Shown: positions 7,182-14,675 of the stretch, piece by piece
Layout of the letters: each line of letters begins with the position of its first letter
Position numbering within the stretch: the stretch's first letter is position 1
From: a virus
IMG/VR virus record: IMGVR_UViG_3300033153_010610
Coordinates: 22,969-86,968 of that record
Direction: 5' to 3' (one strand)
DNA length: 64,000 bases
Program-made: the position numbers and the translations under genes
Notes under the pieces: generated by a model
Told to the model about the DNA's origin: nothing
What the model saw: only the letters and a program-made list of their open reading frames with translations
Databases searched by the model: none

Positions 7182-7226
7182 TCAGCATTCCTTGCAATTA
7201 TACTCGTCCTCCATGACGTCTTGTCT

Positions 7227-8105
7227 CTACGAGACGAGTTTCTTTTGTGAAGGGCCGATGATGGCCAGGATCTCTTCTTTCAGGTCCGAGGTCTCCCCGC
7301 GGAGCTTTTCGAGTGGTCTTTTGGGGAGGCGGAGGACACTGAGCCGCCTTCCTCGATCGACGTCGTCGAGCAGTTTGAGTGTCACCATCCAGATATCCCC
7401 TGCGGAGAATCCACCTCGCTGGCCCTTCAACTTCTGGCGCAACATTGAGATGCGGAAAGACGCTGTCGGGTGATCCGTTGGGAAACGAGAGGGCTCTGCG
7501 AAGGCATCTAGGATTTCGTCTACGCGCTCGATATCGAAACGAAGCCGGCCTATGGCAGCGGCTGAGATGGATGGTCGCGGAAGGAAGGTGTGGGTGGCGT
7601 AGTAGAAACGTGAGATGTCGTCCCAGGGCAGCTCAACCTCGTCCAGCGCGACGACTCCCGCCGTGTCTATGTGGTATTGGTAGGGGGACACGTCGATGCC
7701 CCCGTGACGTGCCCACACGCCCAGAGTGCGGAGGACAGTCTGGCGAAGCCGAGAGTGTTTAAGCCCACGACCAGCGAAGATCTGAGCAGGTGTCCGCATC
7801 CGGCCCGCATCGATGGTGGTGGATACGTCACGTTCGCTCGAACTGTGGCAGTTATAAACGAGCAGGAAGGGGCCTTCTACCCCAGACTCGATGATGGCTT
7901 TAAGACGGTGTTGGCCGTCAATCAGAGAGCCGTCGCCATTGAACTTGATGGTCTCCCCGTTTGCGTAGTCCCACCTGCCTGTGCTCATCAAGTGAGCGTA
8001 TCGGATGACAGTTGTTCGGCTCACCTTACGGACGTTTTCGTTGAGGCTTAGGATGTCCTCAGCGACCTGAGGCGTAATCGTTTGCCATTTAGCATCAGGG
8101 AGCAT
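7227..8105 (-). CDS. DGQHR/ParB-like phage protein
   Basis: This is a 292-aa protein. The N-terminal third contains RKVSRTTVIRYAHLMSTGRW and GDGSLIDGQHRLKAIIESG, the signature of ParB/Srx-fold phage proteins with a D-G-Q-H-R motif. The motif binds nucleotide in ParB-type domains; in phages the proteins are DNA-binding or regulatory and poorly studied. The C-terminal part is helical and basic. ATG 8105 is fixed by GGAGAAACACAC-ATG, so an upstream in-frame start is rejected. It is the second gene of the leftward operon, after the XRE regulator. Confidence 0.75.
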   Translation of the reverse strand: MLPDAKWQTITPQVAEDILSLNENVRKVSRTTVIRYAHLMSTGRWDYANGETIKFNGDGSLIDGQHRLKAIIESGVEGPFLLVYNCHSSSERDVSTTIDAGRMRTPAQIFAGRGLKHSRLRQTVLRTLGVWARHGGIDVSPYQYHIDTAGVVALDEVELPWDDISRFYYATHTFLPRPSISAAAIGRLRFDIERVDEILDAFAEPSRFPTDHPTASFRISMLRQKLKGQRGGFSAGDIWMVTLKLLDDVDRGRRLSVLRLPKRPLEKLRGETSDLKEEILAIIGPSQKKLVS

Positions 8106-8117
8106 GTGTGTTTCTCC
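8103..8117 (-). promoter_or_regulatory. ribosome binding site, copy of 982-996
   Basis: The minus strand reads GGAGAAACACACATG. It is identical over 15 bases to the leader of the 673-984 gene and decides the start of the DGQHR-like gene. Confidence 0.6.
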
Positions 8118-8169
8118 GTGTGTGATATTCAGCTTCCACCGATGAAGGTACCCGGCTAGTCTAATCCCG

Positions 8170-8751
8170 TCAAGGGGTTTCCCGGAAGTGCCAGTGACGA
8201 CCAGGCTGAGGTGCCGGCACCCCAAGCGTTGTCAGGAGTACCGGCCAATGCTTGTCGGCGATACTCTTCGTCCCACGCTCAAAAGAACTCACCAAAACCA
8301 TGTGCACCCCCAGGGCTTCCGCTAGGGTACGTTGTGAGATCCCAGCGTCTGTGCGGGCGCGGAATAGCCAACGTCCGGTCATCAGGTCCCGGATGTGCTT
8401 GGTTATGCGCAGCCCCCCAAAGAGTTGGGGATTCTTCACATCCGCCATGATAGGTGTGCAGACGTCTTGACGACCCGACGCTCGAGCTTCCAGGAAGGGG
8501 CCCTCGTTCAAGATGTAGCAGGTGTCCATGTGTGGGATGGGGAGCCCGTATAGGACTACCTCCTCGGTAGTCAGCAACAGGGAATCATCAGGATGATCTC
8601 GACGGGAGCGGCCGGTGAATTGGCGAATCACAATGTGGCCAGTCGGGTTGAAGGTCCGAGTGAGCCCTCCACCTTGTTTGATGTGCAGAACCTTGCCAGT
8701 ACAATTGACCCAGTTCAGTCTGTCTGGGCGCCTTGGGGTGCTTGTCGTCAT
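8170..8751 (-). CDS. XRE-type helix-turn-helix regulator
   Basis: This is a 193-aa protein. The C-terminal third is a lambda-repressor-like HTH: LFRARTDAGISQRTLAEALG, then VHMVLVSSFERGTKSI, with recognition helix and S-F-E-x-G turn as in XRE regulators. The N-terminal 120 residues are of unknown fold and may sense a ligand or dimerise. ATG 8751 is chosen because AGAGGAAG precedes it; ATG 8769 has no such site. It is the first gene left of the divergent control region and is the natural candidate to bind the inverted repeat at 8808-8852. Confidence 0.75.
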   Translation of the reverse strand: MTTSTPRRPDRLNWVNCTGKVLHIKQGGGLTRTFNPTGHIVIRQFTGRSRRDHPDDSLLLTTEEVVLYGLPIPHMDTCYILNEGPFLEARASGRQDVCTPIMADVKNPQLFGGLRITKHIRDLMTGRWLFRARTDAGISQRTLAEALGVHMVLVSSFERGTKSIADKHWPVLLTTLGVPAPQPGRHWHFRETP

Positions 8752-8786
8752 CGCTTCCTCTTGAGACATAAAGCAGTCGTATCAAT

Positions 8787-8815
8787 AATATCGGGAAATA
8801 GGTTGAGGTTGTCCA
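8787..8815 (-). promoter_or_regulatory. candidate leftward sigma70-type promoter
   Basis: On the minus strand, TGGACA (8815-8810, five of six matches to TTGACA) is followed after 17 bp by GATATT (8792-8787, four of six). A better -10 hexamer, TATTAT (8790-8785), is available at 19-bp spacing. It would drive the XRE gene and the leftward operon. The -35 box lies in the left arm of an inverted repeat. Confidence 0.5.
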
Positions 8816-8852
8816 GAGACACTTGTTTTAAGATTGGCCAGTCATGGACAAC
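8808..8852. promoter_or_regulatory. candidate operator: 8-bp inverted repeat overlapping both -35 boxes
   Basis: GTTGTCCA (8808-8815) and TGGACAAC (8845-8852) are perfect inverted copies 29 bp apart. Each arm contains the -35 hexamer of one of two divergent promoters. A protein bound to the arms would control both directions. The XRE protein encoded immediately to the left is the likely ligand, by inference. Confidence 0.5.
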
Positions 8853-8873
8853 AGGCAGTTCTACTGATATAGA
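8845..8873 (+). promoter_or_regulatory. candidate rightward sigma70-type promoter
   Basis: TGGACA (8845-8850) and TATAGA (8868-8873) are separated by 17 bp, giving five of six and four of six consensus matches. It lies about 30 bp before the first rightward gene (8906), whose start follows a GAGGGG ribosome site. Confidence 0.5.
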
Positions 8874-8905
8874 ATTGTGCTCAACCTGCAACCCAACGAG
8901 GGGAT

Positions 8906-9262
8906 ATGTCGGAAGAACAGGACCTGATTGAGCGGCTCTTCGCCGCTGCCATTGTCACACTGTGGCGTCAGCCGATTGATCAACCTATTCCAGAGGTAGA
9001 CTTCTCCATCACTAAGCCCGGAGCAGACATCCCAGGGTCCGCCCCAAACATCCAAATCCACATCCGCGGCCAACTCGCACAGGCGGTAATCCAGAGGTGT
9101 GCTGAGGAACTGGCCGGAGACTCTGTCTACCTACAATTGTGCATGAAAGCGTTCGAGTCCCTGCAGGACGCCCTTGGAGTGGCCGTCGTGAATGGATTCG
9201 ACCTCCCTCCTGAACTCTTGTCGTTGACGGTCGGACCAGATCCTATCGAGGTCACCCATTGA
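8906..9262 (+). CDS. hypothetical protein, first rightward early gene
   Basis: This is a 118-aa acidic protein starting MSEEQDLIERLFAAAIVTLW. GAGGGG precedes the ATG. Helical ends flank a central strand region (VDFSITKPGADIPG, NIQIHIRGQLAQAVIQ). No family was recognised. Being first after the divergent promoter, it is likely to be expressed early. Its stop overlaps the next start. Confidence 0.65.
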   Translation: MSEEQDLIERLFAAAIVTLWRQPIDQPIPEVDFSITKPGADIPGSAPNIQIHIRGQLAQAVIQRCAEELAGDSVYLQLCMKAFESLQDALGVAVVNGFDLPPELLSLTVGPDPIEVTH

Positions 9263-9633
9263 AGCGGGGGCGTCAAAAACCGCACATTATGGGGGTGACC
9301 CCGCTCGTGTTGGTTATGATGAGCGACGGGAAGGCCTGGTCGATTCCGCAACTCGCCTTTGAAATCTCCAAGTTCCGTGAGCTCGGAAAGAACAATGTCC
9401 GGCAAGCAGTGGTACACATGAGCATGGGCGGTCTTCTTGTTCGAGAACACGTAGAACCTCAGAAAGAGGATGGGGTGTTTTTGCGGGAGCAACATGACAG
9501 GGAGCGTGGCTGTTTGGCACGCTGGGCCTACCGATTGACTACGGAGGGCGCTCAGGAATCCTCCTACGTGCTTCAGCGATTGAAGTGCTTCTATGAGTGG
9601 TGTCGAGAAGAAGAGGTGATTCTGTTCTCGTAG
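9259..9633 (+). CDS. hypothetical winged-helix-like protein
   Basis: This is a 124-aa basic protein. The segment DGKAWSIPQLAFEISKFREL followed by NNVRQAVVHMSMGGLLVREH looks like a winged helix: helix, helix, then strand-hairpin. A DNA-binding role is therefore possible, though no family is certain. The start is taken as TTG 9259, which overlaps the upstream stop as TTGA; ATG 9289 is an alternative with no ribosome site in front. Confidence 0.55.
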   Translation: MKRGRQKPHIMGVTPLVLVMMSDGKAWSIPQLAFEISKFRELGKNNVRQAVVHMSMGGLLVREHVEPQKEDGVFLREQHDRERGCLARWAYRLTTEGAQESSYVLQRLKCFYEWCREEEVILFS

Positions 9634-9646
9634 AGAGGAGTTCCCC

Positions 9647-9859
9647 ATGGGCGCAGAAGTACGAAGATGGTACGACCACTTACCGACATCCAAGAATCAA
9701 CGGAAGCCAAAAGAACAGGTGGAGTTTCGTGGCTCGGTTGAAGAGTGGGAGAAGAATGGGGGAACCATCACAAGATGCCCGCCCTGTACGGCGAGCGAAT
9801 ACTGGAAAGAGAAGTGTGCGTGGCAATTCAAAGCAACCAAGGTACCGGGAAACCTGTAG
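9647..9859 (+). CDS. hypothetical small protein
   Basis: This is a 70-aa basic protein starting MGAEVRRWYDHLPTSKNQ. AGAGGAG lies at normal spacing before ATG 9647. It has one TRCPPCTAS motif (CxxC) and several Trp and Lys residues. No family was recognised. The next gene begins three bases after its stop. Confidence 0.6.
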   Translation: MGAEVRRWYDHLPTSKNQRKPKEQVEFRGSVEEWEKNGGTITRCPPCTASEYWKEKCAWQFKATKVPGNL

Positions 9860-9861
9860 AC

Positions 9862-10152
9862 ATGAACAAGACTGACATCATCGAATCAATCAAAAACCTC
9901 GCGCCAGTATCAGCAACCCCTGAGGTGAACCCGCCGGCCCCCGCCAAACCTGCTGAGCCCACTATGCAAGACGTGGTGGCCGCCATGCAGCAGACGTTCG
10001 GGGAACTTCGCCAGCACGCGGAAGCCCTGCAGGCCAATCACAACGCCCTCGTGCAGACGACGGCCATGATGGCTGAGCTCATTACCCTGCAGGCGCCCAA
10101 CAGCGAGTTGGCCAGGACTATCATGGCCCGCTTTACGAGGAACGCGGAATGA
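9862..10152 (+). CDS. hypothetical protein upstream of SSB
   Basis: This is a 96-aa protein beginning MNKTDIIESIKNLAPVS. A Pro/Ala-rich linker (PPAPAKPAEP) follows the N-terminus. The C-terminal half is a long amphipathic helix with coiled-coil character (TFGELRQHAEALQANHNALV). The stop overlaps the SSB start as ATGA. Coupling with SSB suggests a role in DNA replication or repair, but this is inference from position only. Confidence 0.6.
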   Translation: MNKTDIIESIKNLAPVSATPEVNPPAPAKPAEPTMQDVVAAMQQTFGELRQHAEALQANHNALVQTTAMMAELITLQAPNSELARTIMARFTRNAE

Positions 10153-10604
10153 ACGTAGTTTCGTTGGTCGGCCGTCTCGGGAAAGACCCAGAACTCAAGA
10201 CCTACGGCGATAAGTGCGTCACCAACTTCTCTATCGCTACCTCCAGCAGGTTTCTCGACAAGTCCACAGACACGTGGGTTGAGAAGTCTGAGTGGCATCG
10301 ATTGGTGGTGTGGAACGCTCAGGCCAAATCGTGTTGCGCTCAATTGATAAAAGGGTCCCTGGTTTCCGTCCAGGGGTCCTTGCGAACTCGGAAATGGGAG
10401 AGCGATCAAGGGACGCGCTACACCACCGAGATTATGGTGTCGCGTATCGACTTCCTGACAGGATGGGGGAACAAGGCAAAGGAAGAAGCTGGGGTCTCTT
10501 CTGGATACAAAGACTACCAGAACTCCAAGCCTCAAGCGCAAGCTCAACCCACCATCTCTGAAGGCCACGACAGCTTCTCAGACGACGATGATATTCCTTT
10601 CTAA
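10149..10604 (+). CDS. ssb: single-stranded DNA-binding protein
   Basis: This is a 151-aa SSB of bacterial type. The OB-fold occupies roughly residues 1-105: VSLVGRLGKDPELKTY, then VTNFSIATS, then EWHRLVVWN, then SLVSVQGSLRTRKWESDQG. A Gln/Ser-rich linker leads to an acidic tail, DSFSDDDDIPF, matching the conserved SSB tip that docks partner proteins. It coats single-stranded DNA during replication and recombination. Its length is close to typical phage SSBs. The start is coupled to the upstream gene. Confidence 0.95.
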   Translation: MNVVSLVGRLGKDPELKTYGDKCVTNFSIATSSRFLDKSTDTWVEKSEWHRLVVWNAQAKSCCAQLIKGSLVSVQGSLRTRKWESDQGTRYTTEIMVSRIDFLTGWGNKAKEEAGVSSGYKDYQNSKPQAQAQPTISEGHDSFSDDDDIPF

Positions 10605-10619
10605 TCAAGGAGAGAGAAG

Positions 10620-10925
10620 ATGACACTAGCGGAACACATCGCAGCCGCCACCGCATTTGAAACCGGAGTCCAGTCGAGGCCGAACGTCCAGTGGGCGGTA
10701 CGTTCCTCGGGGGACAAAGTCCAGTTCATGGCCACCAATATCCAGGTCAATCTCGACATCCGCTACTCGGTATCTCTGGACGCCTGGAATGGCACTGTCA
10801 ACGACACCCTGGTACAGGAAGGCGCTCTTGGGGCCGTGCTTACAGCAGTCCTCGCGGCAGCCCAAGCCATCCTGCAATCTCAGAAGGACCAGCACGACAG
10901 TGACATCACCGTCCTGTCCCCGTAG
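10620..10925 (+). CDS. hypothetical protein
   Basis: This is a 101-aa protein starting MTLAEHIAAATAFETGV, with AAGGAGAGA in front of the ATG. Strand-like segments (VQWAVRSSGDKVQFMATNI, VNLDIRYSVSL) are followed by a long C-terminal helix (ALGAVLTAVLAAAQAIL). No family was recognised. It sits directly downstream of SSB. Confidence 0.65.
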   Translation: MTLAEHIAAATAFETGVQSRPNVQWAVRSSGDKVQFMATNIQVNLDIRYSVSLDAWNGTVNDTLVQEGALGAVLTAVLAAAQAILQSQKDQHDSDITVLSP

Positions 10926-10933
10926 GAGAACCC

Positions 10934-11497
10934 ATGACGGAGGTTGATGAAAAACGTCAGCGGATTTTAGAAATGCGAGAGTTCGCTGGTCTCGTTTTAG
11001 ACAGTCTGTTTGAGTACGCCATGACTGCTCTACAGACTGCACTGAACGAGGCAGAAGCGGCTGTTCTTGAGGAACTTACCCATGAGGAGGGAACGGTAGT
11101 ACTCGAGGAGTCCCTCCGGAACATGGCCACTACCTCGTTGGAATTGCTCCCGGATCCTGAGCCAGAGTTGGGGACGCTTGCGGTGCCGGACCCGGAGCCG
11201 GACCTCAATTCTCGAACAGAGGCGTACATCACGTCCCTATTCCTTCAGGAGTGCCGTCCTCTGACTGTTGGGGAGATGGAAGATGAGGGGGAGATCGCGT
11301 TCGAGTTGGTCAATAGTGACACGTCCTTCGAGGAGGTCCTTCAGGAGATGGAAGAACGTGGCTTGGTGAGTTCCGCCTTCTCTGACCTGAACTATAAGGT
11401 GTGGGACCTGACTGAGACGTTCATGGCTGCTCTCCAGGAGGCGGAAGATGCTGTTGCAGCAGGACATGTTCCGGGCGTCGAGCCCACCGACGATTGA
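10934..11497 (+). CDS. hypothetical acidic helical protein
   Basis: This is a 187-aa, strongly acidic protein. It is mostly helical (ALQTALNEAEAAVLEELTHE) with a Pro-Glu-Asp linker repeat (LLPDPEPELG, VPDPEPDL). It has no Cys-based or catalytic motif. Its 3' end overlaps the adenine methyltransferase by 50 bp. DNA mimicry is possible from the charge, but nothing specific supports it. Confidence 0.6.
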   Translation: MTEVDEKRQRILEMREFAGLVLDSLFEYAMTALQTALNEAEAAVLEELTHEEGTVVLEESLRNMATTSLELLPDPEPELGTLAVPDPEPDLNSRTEAYITSLFLQECRPLTVGEMEDEGEIAFELVNSDTSFEEVLQEMEERGLVSSAFSDLNYKVWDLTETFMAALQEAEDAVAAGHVPGVEPTDD

Positions 11498-11990
11498 CCC
11501 CGAGAGCGGCGACGAGAACTACACACCTCCTGAAATCCTATCGCGAGTCCGGATTGCGTTGGGAGGTCAGATAGACCTCGACCCCGCGAGTTGCGATATC
11601 GCCCAATGCGTCATCAAGGCGCGGGACTACTACACCATAAAGGATGATGGTCTGATGTTGCCGTGGTATGGCAGGGTGTTTCTGAACCCTCCGTATAGTC
11701 AGCCGGCGTGTCGCCTGTTCGTCCGGAAGCTAATCGCGTCTCACAAGGCCGGACACGTCCGTAAGGCGGTCCTGTTGATGAACGCGTCCGTTAGCACCAT
11801 CGCGTTCCACGAGGCGGCAGCGTATGCTCTCAGGACCTGTCTGCCCAAAGGCCGCATAGGGTTCTGGCGCCCGACTGGTGAGATCCGGAATCAGAACCGA
11901 TACGACCAGGTATTCTTCTGGTTCGGTTACCACACAGGCAACTTTGAGAAGGCTTTCTCCGACTTCGGGTTGATCGGTAATTTGAGATAG
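11448..11990 (+). CDS. phage adenine-N6 DNA methyltransferase
   Basis: This is a 180-aa protein of the phage N6-adenine methyltransferase (Dam) family. The N-terminal block DENYTPPEIL and GGQIDLDPAS leads to DYYTIKDDGLMLPWYGRVFL and the catalytic N-P-P-Y motif (LNPPYSQP). Downstream, GRIGFWRPTG and QNRYDQVFFWFG match the family's late strands. It methylates adenine in DNA, protecting against restriction or marking phage DNA. ATG 11448 makes an unusually long 50-bp overlap with the upstream gene. Confidence 0.9.
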   Translation: MLLQQDMFRASSPPTIDPESGDENYTPPEILSRVRIALGGQIDLDPASCDIAQCVIKARDYYTIKDDGLMLPWYGRVFLNPPYSQPACRLFVRKLIASHKAGHVRKAVLLMNASVSTIAFHEAAAYALRTCLPKGRIGFWRPTGEIRNQNRYDQVFFWFGYHTGNFEKAFSDFGLIGNLR

Positions 11991-12001
11991 AATGGGGTCG
12001 T

Positions 12002-12169
12002 ATGCCTGATGGGGAACACATCCAGTACGACTTCAAGCAACACCTCATCATCTGCACCCGCTGCGGGGTAGAGGTGAAGTGGAACTTGGGGCTGGCCACT
12101 CTAACTGAGATGATCGAAGGCCTCATGAGGATTCGACGGGAGCATGGAAATTGTGTGAAGCTGACCTGA
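12002..12169 (+). CDS. very small zinc-site protein
   Basis: This is a 55-aa open frame running from MPDGEHIQYDFKQ to NCVKLT. It includes IICTRCGVEVKWN, half of a zinc ribbon, and a single later Cys. It fills an otherwise empty gap between the adenine methyltransferase and the next gene and overlaps that gene by 19 bp. The amino-acid make-up is protein-like, and the size fits the small zinc proteins elsewhere in the window. The function is unknown. Confidence 0.5.
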   Translation: MPDGEHIQYDFKQHLIICTRCGVEVKWNLGLATLTEMIEGLMRIRREHGNCVKLT

Positions 12170-12354
12170 CCGAACAGGAGATGCGGCACAAGATGTGGAC
12201 TCACGTCCAGTATCTGCAGGCTGAGATGCTCATCACAAGGGTTCTGATGGCAAGGGACCAAACACCTGCCAGCTTTCAGAAGTATACGACTAAACGTGAG
12301 GAACTACTGGAGGCATATCAAGAATACGCAAGGATGACCAGTGCGCCATCTTGA
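12151..12354 (+). CDS. hypothetical small helical protein
   Basis: This is a 67-aa protein that looks all-helical (HKMWTHVQYLQAEMLITRVL, EELLEAYQEYARM). The start is TTG 12151, with GGGAG about eight bases upstream; ATG 12181 is an alternative that would remove the overlap. It may be an assembly or terminase-associated small protein, but there is no motif to prove it. Confidence 0.5.
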   Translation: MCEADLTEQEMRHKMWTHVQYLQAEMLITRVLMARDQTPASFQKYTTKREELLEAYQEYARMTSAPS

Positions 12355-12473
12355 AGGGTGGCGTGCTCGAGTTCAAAATAGACGACGTAAGTCGGCGATC
12401 ACCTGGGCAGTCGAAGGGACAAGGTGGTCTTGGGTCAGATGGAGGTTCTGGAAGTGGATATGGAGGAAGGTAG
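12351..12473 (+). CDS. 40-aa Gly/Ser-rich small protein
   Basis: A 40-codon frame runs from TTG 12351, overlapping the upstream stop as TTGA, to a TAG directly in front of the next ATG at 12474. It contains VLEFKIDDVSRRS, then a Gly/Ser/Gln tail. The perfect fit between neighbours, with coupling at both ends, supports coding; the short length and non-ATG start keep confidence low. A GTG inside (VLEFKI) could be the real start. Confidence 0.4.
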   Translation: MKGGVLEFKIDDVSRRSPGQSKGQGGLGSDGGSGSGYGGR

Positions 12474-12980
12474 ATGAAGGCCAACAAAACGAAGCCCACA
12501 CCGATTCAGAGGATGGCCCGCCGTCATCGTGACCTAACGATCAAGTCGTCTAAGGTTGGCTTGAGTGAACAGGAGAAGGAAGAGTACAAGGCAATCACCA
12601 TTCGGCTACAGCGAATCCAGAAGCCCATCAGCGAGTCCGGCGAGAAGCCCTTCGAGATGCAGGGTCGTCTGTTGCGCCAGGCTGCTGTCTGGGAGCGTAC
12701 GGCTCGGTCGATGGCTGACGTCATCGAGAAGTTCCAAACTGTCGTGAGTGAGAGTGCTCAGGAGGACGGGACCTTCCAGTCCGAGGATCTCACCGAACTG
12801 CACGAGGTGCTGAGTTCTGGCGGTGACCTGATGGAGTGGTACATGAAGTCAGTGGAGGGGTCCGTCGCTCCCGTCGTCCCCGGGGAAGAACCCAGTGGGT
12901 CGAGTCCCGACTCCCATGAGGAAGTCATCGGCGGCGGGGGTCCCAAAACCGGGTTGCCTCCCACTCCTTCCGAAGGCTGA
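12474..12980 (+). CDS. hypothetical helical protein convergent with terminase
   Basis: This is a 168-aa protein with a strong GGAGGAAGG site before ATG 12474. Residues 1-120 are basic-then-acidic and helical (QRMARRHRDLTIKSSKVGLS, EQEKEEYKAITIRL). The tail is Gly/Pro/Ser-rich and disordered. It overlaps the end of the terminase gene on the other strand by 132 bp, so the disordered tail is encoded opposite the terminase C-terminus. A terminase small subunit is conceivable from position and helical content, but no HTH is evident. Confidence 0.65.
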   Translation: MKANKTKPTPIQRMARRHRDLTIKSSKVGLSEQEKEEYKAITIRLQRIQKPISESGEKPFEMQGRLLRQAAVWERTARSMADVIEKFQTVVSESAQEDGTFQSEDLTELHEVLSSGGDLMEWYMKSVEGSVAPVVPGEEPSGSSPDSHEEVIGGGGPKTGLPPTPSEG

Positions 12981-14663
12981 GGAGACCTCTGGGTCACCCT
13001 TGACGGCCTCGTCGTCATCTTCCTGTTCATCTCCCAACCAGTAGTCATCATCTCCAGCCTCAGCGCTATCCTCTTCGTCGTCGAAGAAGGCTCCGCCAAA
13101 GTTGAACTTCTGCAGCAGGAGTTCACTGAACCACATCGCCATCACGATATCGTCGTTCTTCGAGGTCGAGACCACTCGGCCGTCATCGACTGTGAAGGAC
13201 TGAAGCTCGGAGATGAGCAACTCGCTCATCCGCTTCGACTCCGGGTCCCCAAACGGGAATCGGAACTTTCCGTTCTCTAGGAGCAGCCGAATCATGGGGA
13301 TGCCACGGTCAGCCATATGTTTCTCGGAACCTGTCTGGTGCCTTTCAATTGGGAAGGGAGAATCTATGATTGCCTCATCGACGACGAAGGCTTGCGCCTG
13401 ATTCGACTCGATGATGCCGGCATCGACCCGATATTTCACCCCGAGTTTGATGAACTGTTTGATGATGCCCCTGAACCCCAGCCCCCGAGCTCGCTCGATG
13501 AGTAGGATGCGGCGGATACCTCTGGAACTGATGCCCACGACATAGAAGACCGTGTAGTCAGCTTTGATGTTGGCAGAGATTCCGATGTCAGCGGAGATAT
13601 AGGTGGCCTCGCAGTTCCGTTCAATCCAAGAGCGGCTCGGGTCCATGTGAGCGCTCTCGTCAATTGTGGGCGGCGCGAAGAGTTCCTCGGGGAAGAGAGT
13701 TGAGAGCGAGGAGATGGCCTTGCACAAGTACTCCCGGGTGAAGGTCAGCGGGCCGACCTCTTCATCGCGAATGTAGTGCAATTGCTCTACGCTGAAGCGT
13801 GACGGCCACAGTGAGAACTCGACCCCCTCCTCATCAGTCTGGAGAGCTGGGAACTCCTCATAGATGAATCCACTGGTGTGTTTGCAGTAGCCGTAGAGGT
13901 CTCCGGTGTGCATAGGCGTGCCCACTACAAAGACCGGGCCGTTGACGGCGGGCAGCAACTGGCCCTTGAAGTTCTCTAGCGCTCGTTTCCGCTCAGTCGG
14001 GGAGAAGAGGCACTCCTGGGCCAGGAGGTCATCGATGATCATCCACTTCGTATGCTGGCCACGCAGGGCTGACTTGGCGCCCTTGGCGAATATCTCACTC
14101 CCGTTGGCCAATTGAATACGGTCCTTGGTCCAGGTCTTCTTCGAGTCATCCGACTTCAGATGGAGCAATTCTGGGGTGTGGATGATACCGAGCAGATCTT
14201 GGTTTGGTGTGCCTTCCTTTAGATGTCTCAGGTGGGTCCAGGAGATGTCACCCTCACCCACCATAGCGCCGTACTCGCCGGGGAAGATGACGTGTGCGAG
14301 CCATAACGGTAGAGCGTACGAGAACCACGCGCTCTTGCCATGGTCTCGAGGAGCAAGGAGACACATCGTTTGGCGTTTGATTTTCGGTTCGTCTGCTTTG
14401 AGGAGCGTCTTGACGATGAGCTCACTCCACTCTTTGTGGTGTTGGACCACCAACATGTGCAGGACGTACTTTGCATAGAATGGAAGGCTGACACGACTCA
14501 TCTCAGTGATGAGACGTTCCTTCTCCTTGCGACGGTCATAGACAACCGCGACCTCGCGGTCGTTCCCGTCACGCAGGATTTCCTCTTCCTCTTCAAACTC
14601 TTGAAGAAGAGAGAGCATTTCAGCCTTGGAGAGATTATTGAGGTCTGATGTATCCCAACTCAT
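12849..14663 (-). CDS. terL: terminase large subunit (packaging ATPase-nuclease)
   Basis: This is a 604-aa protein. The ATPase domain has a Walker A-like APRDHGKS at 104-111 and Walker B KWMIIDDLL at 206-214, followed by FVVGTPMHTGDLYG. The nuclease domain follows, with YISADIGIS (Asp about 359), IIESNQAQAF and a late SKNDDIVMAMW segment. The enzyme pumps DNA into the procapsid and cuts it. The last 60 residues are acidic and Gly-rich and lie antisense to the convergent gene. It is transcribed opposite to the portal and capsid genes, behind a GroES-like gene. Confidence 0.93.
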   Translation of the reverse strand: MSWDTSDLNNLSKAEMLSLLQEFEEEEEILRDGNDREVAVVYDRRKEKERLITEMSRVSLPFYAKYVLHMLVVQHHKEWSELIVKTLLKADEPKIKRQTMCLLAPRDHGKSAWFSYALPLWLAHVIFPGEYGAMVGEGDISWTHLRHLKEGTPNQDLLGIIHTPELLHLKSDDSKKTWTKDRIQLANGSEIFAKGAKSALRGQHTKWMIIDDLLAQECLFSPTERKRALENFKGQLLPAVNGPVFVVGTPMHTGDLYGYCKHTSGFIYEEFPALQTDEEGVEFSLWPSRFSVEQLHYIRDEEVGPLTFTREYLCKAISSLSTLFPEELFAPPTIDESAHMDPSRSWIERNCEATYISADIGISANIKADYTVFYVVGISSRGIRRILLIERARGLGFRGIIKQFIKLGVKYRVDAGIIESNQAQAFVVDEAIIDSPFPIERHQTGSEKHMADRGIPMIRLLLENGKFRFPFGDPESKRMSELLISELQSFTVDDGRVVSTSKNDDIVMAMWFSELLLQKFNFGGAFFDDEEDSAEAGDDDYWLGDEQEDDDEAVKGDPEVSSAFGRSGRQPGFGTPAADDFLMGVGTRPTGFFPGDDGSDGPLH

Positions 14664-14675
14664 GTCGGGAGGATA

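Noticed and set aside
12341-12532. 62-codon Trp/Arg-rich frame starting at GTG 12341
   Set aside because: It overlaps the strong ribosome site and start of the 12474 gene and competes with the better fitted 12351-12473 frame.
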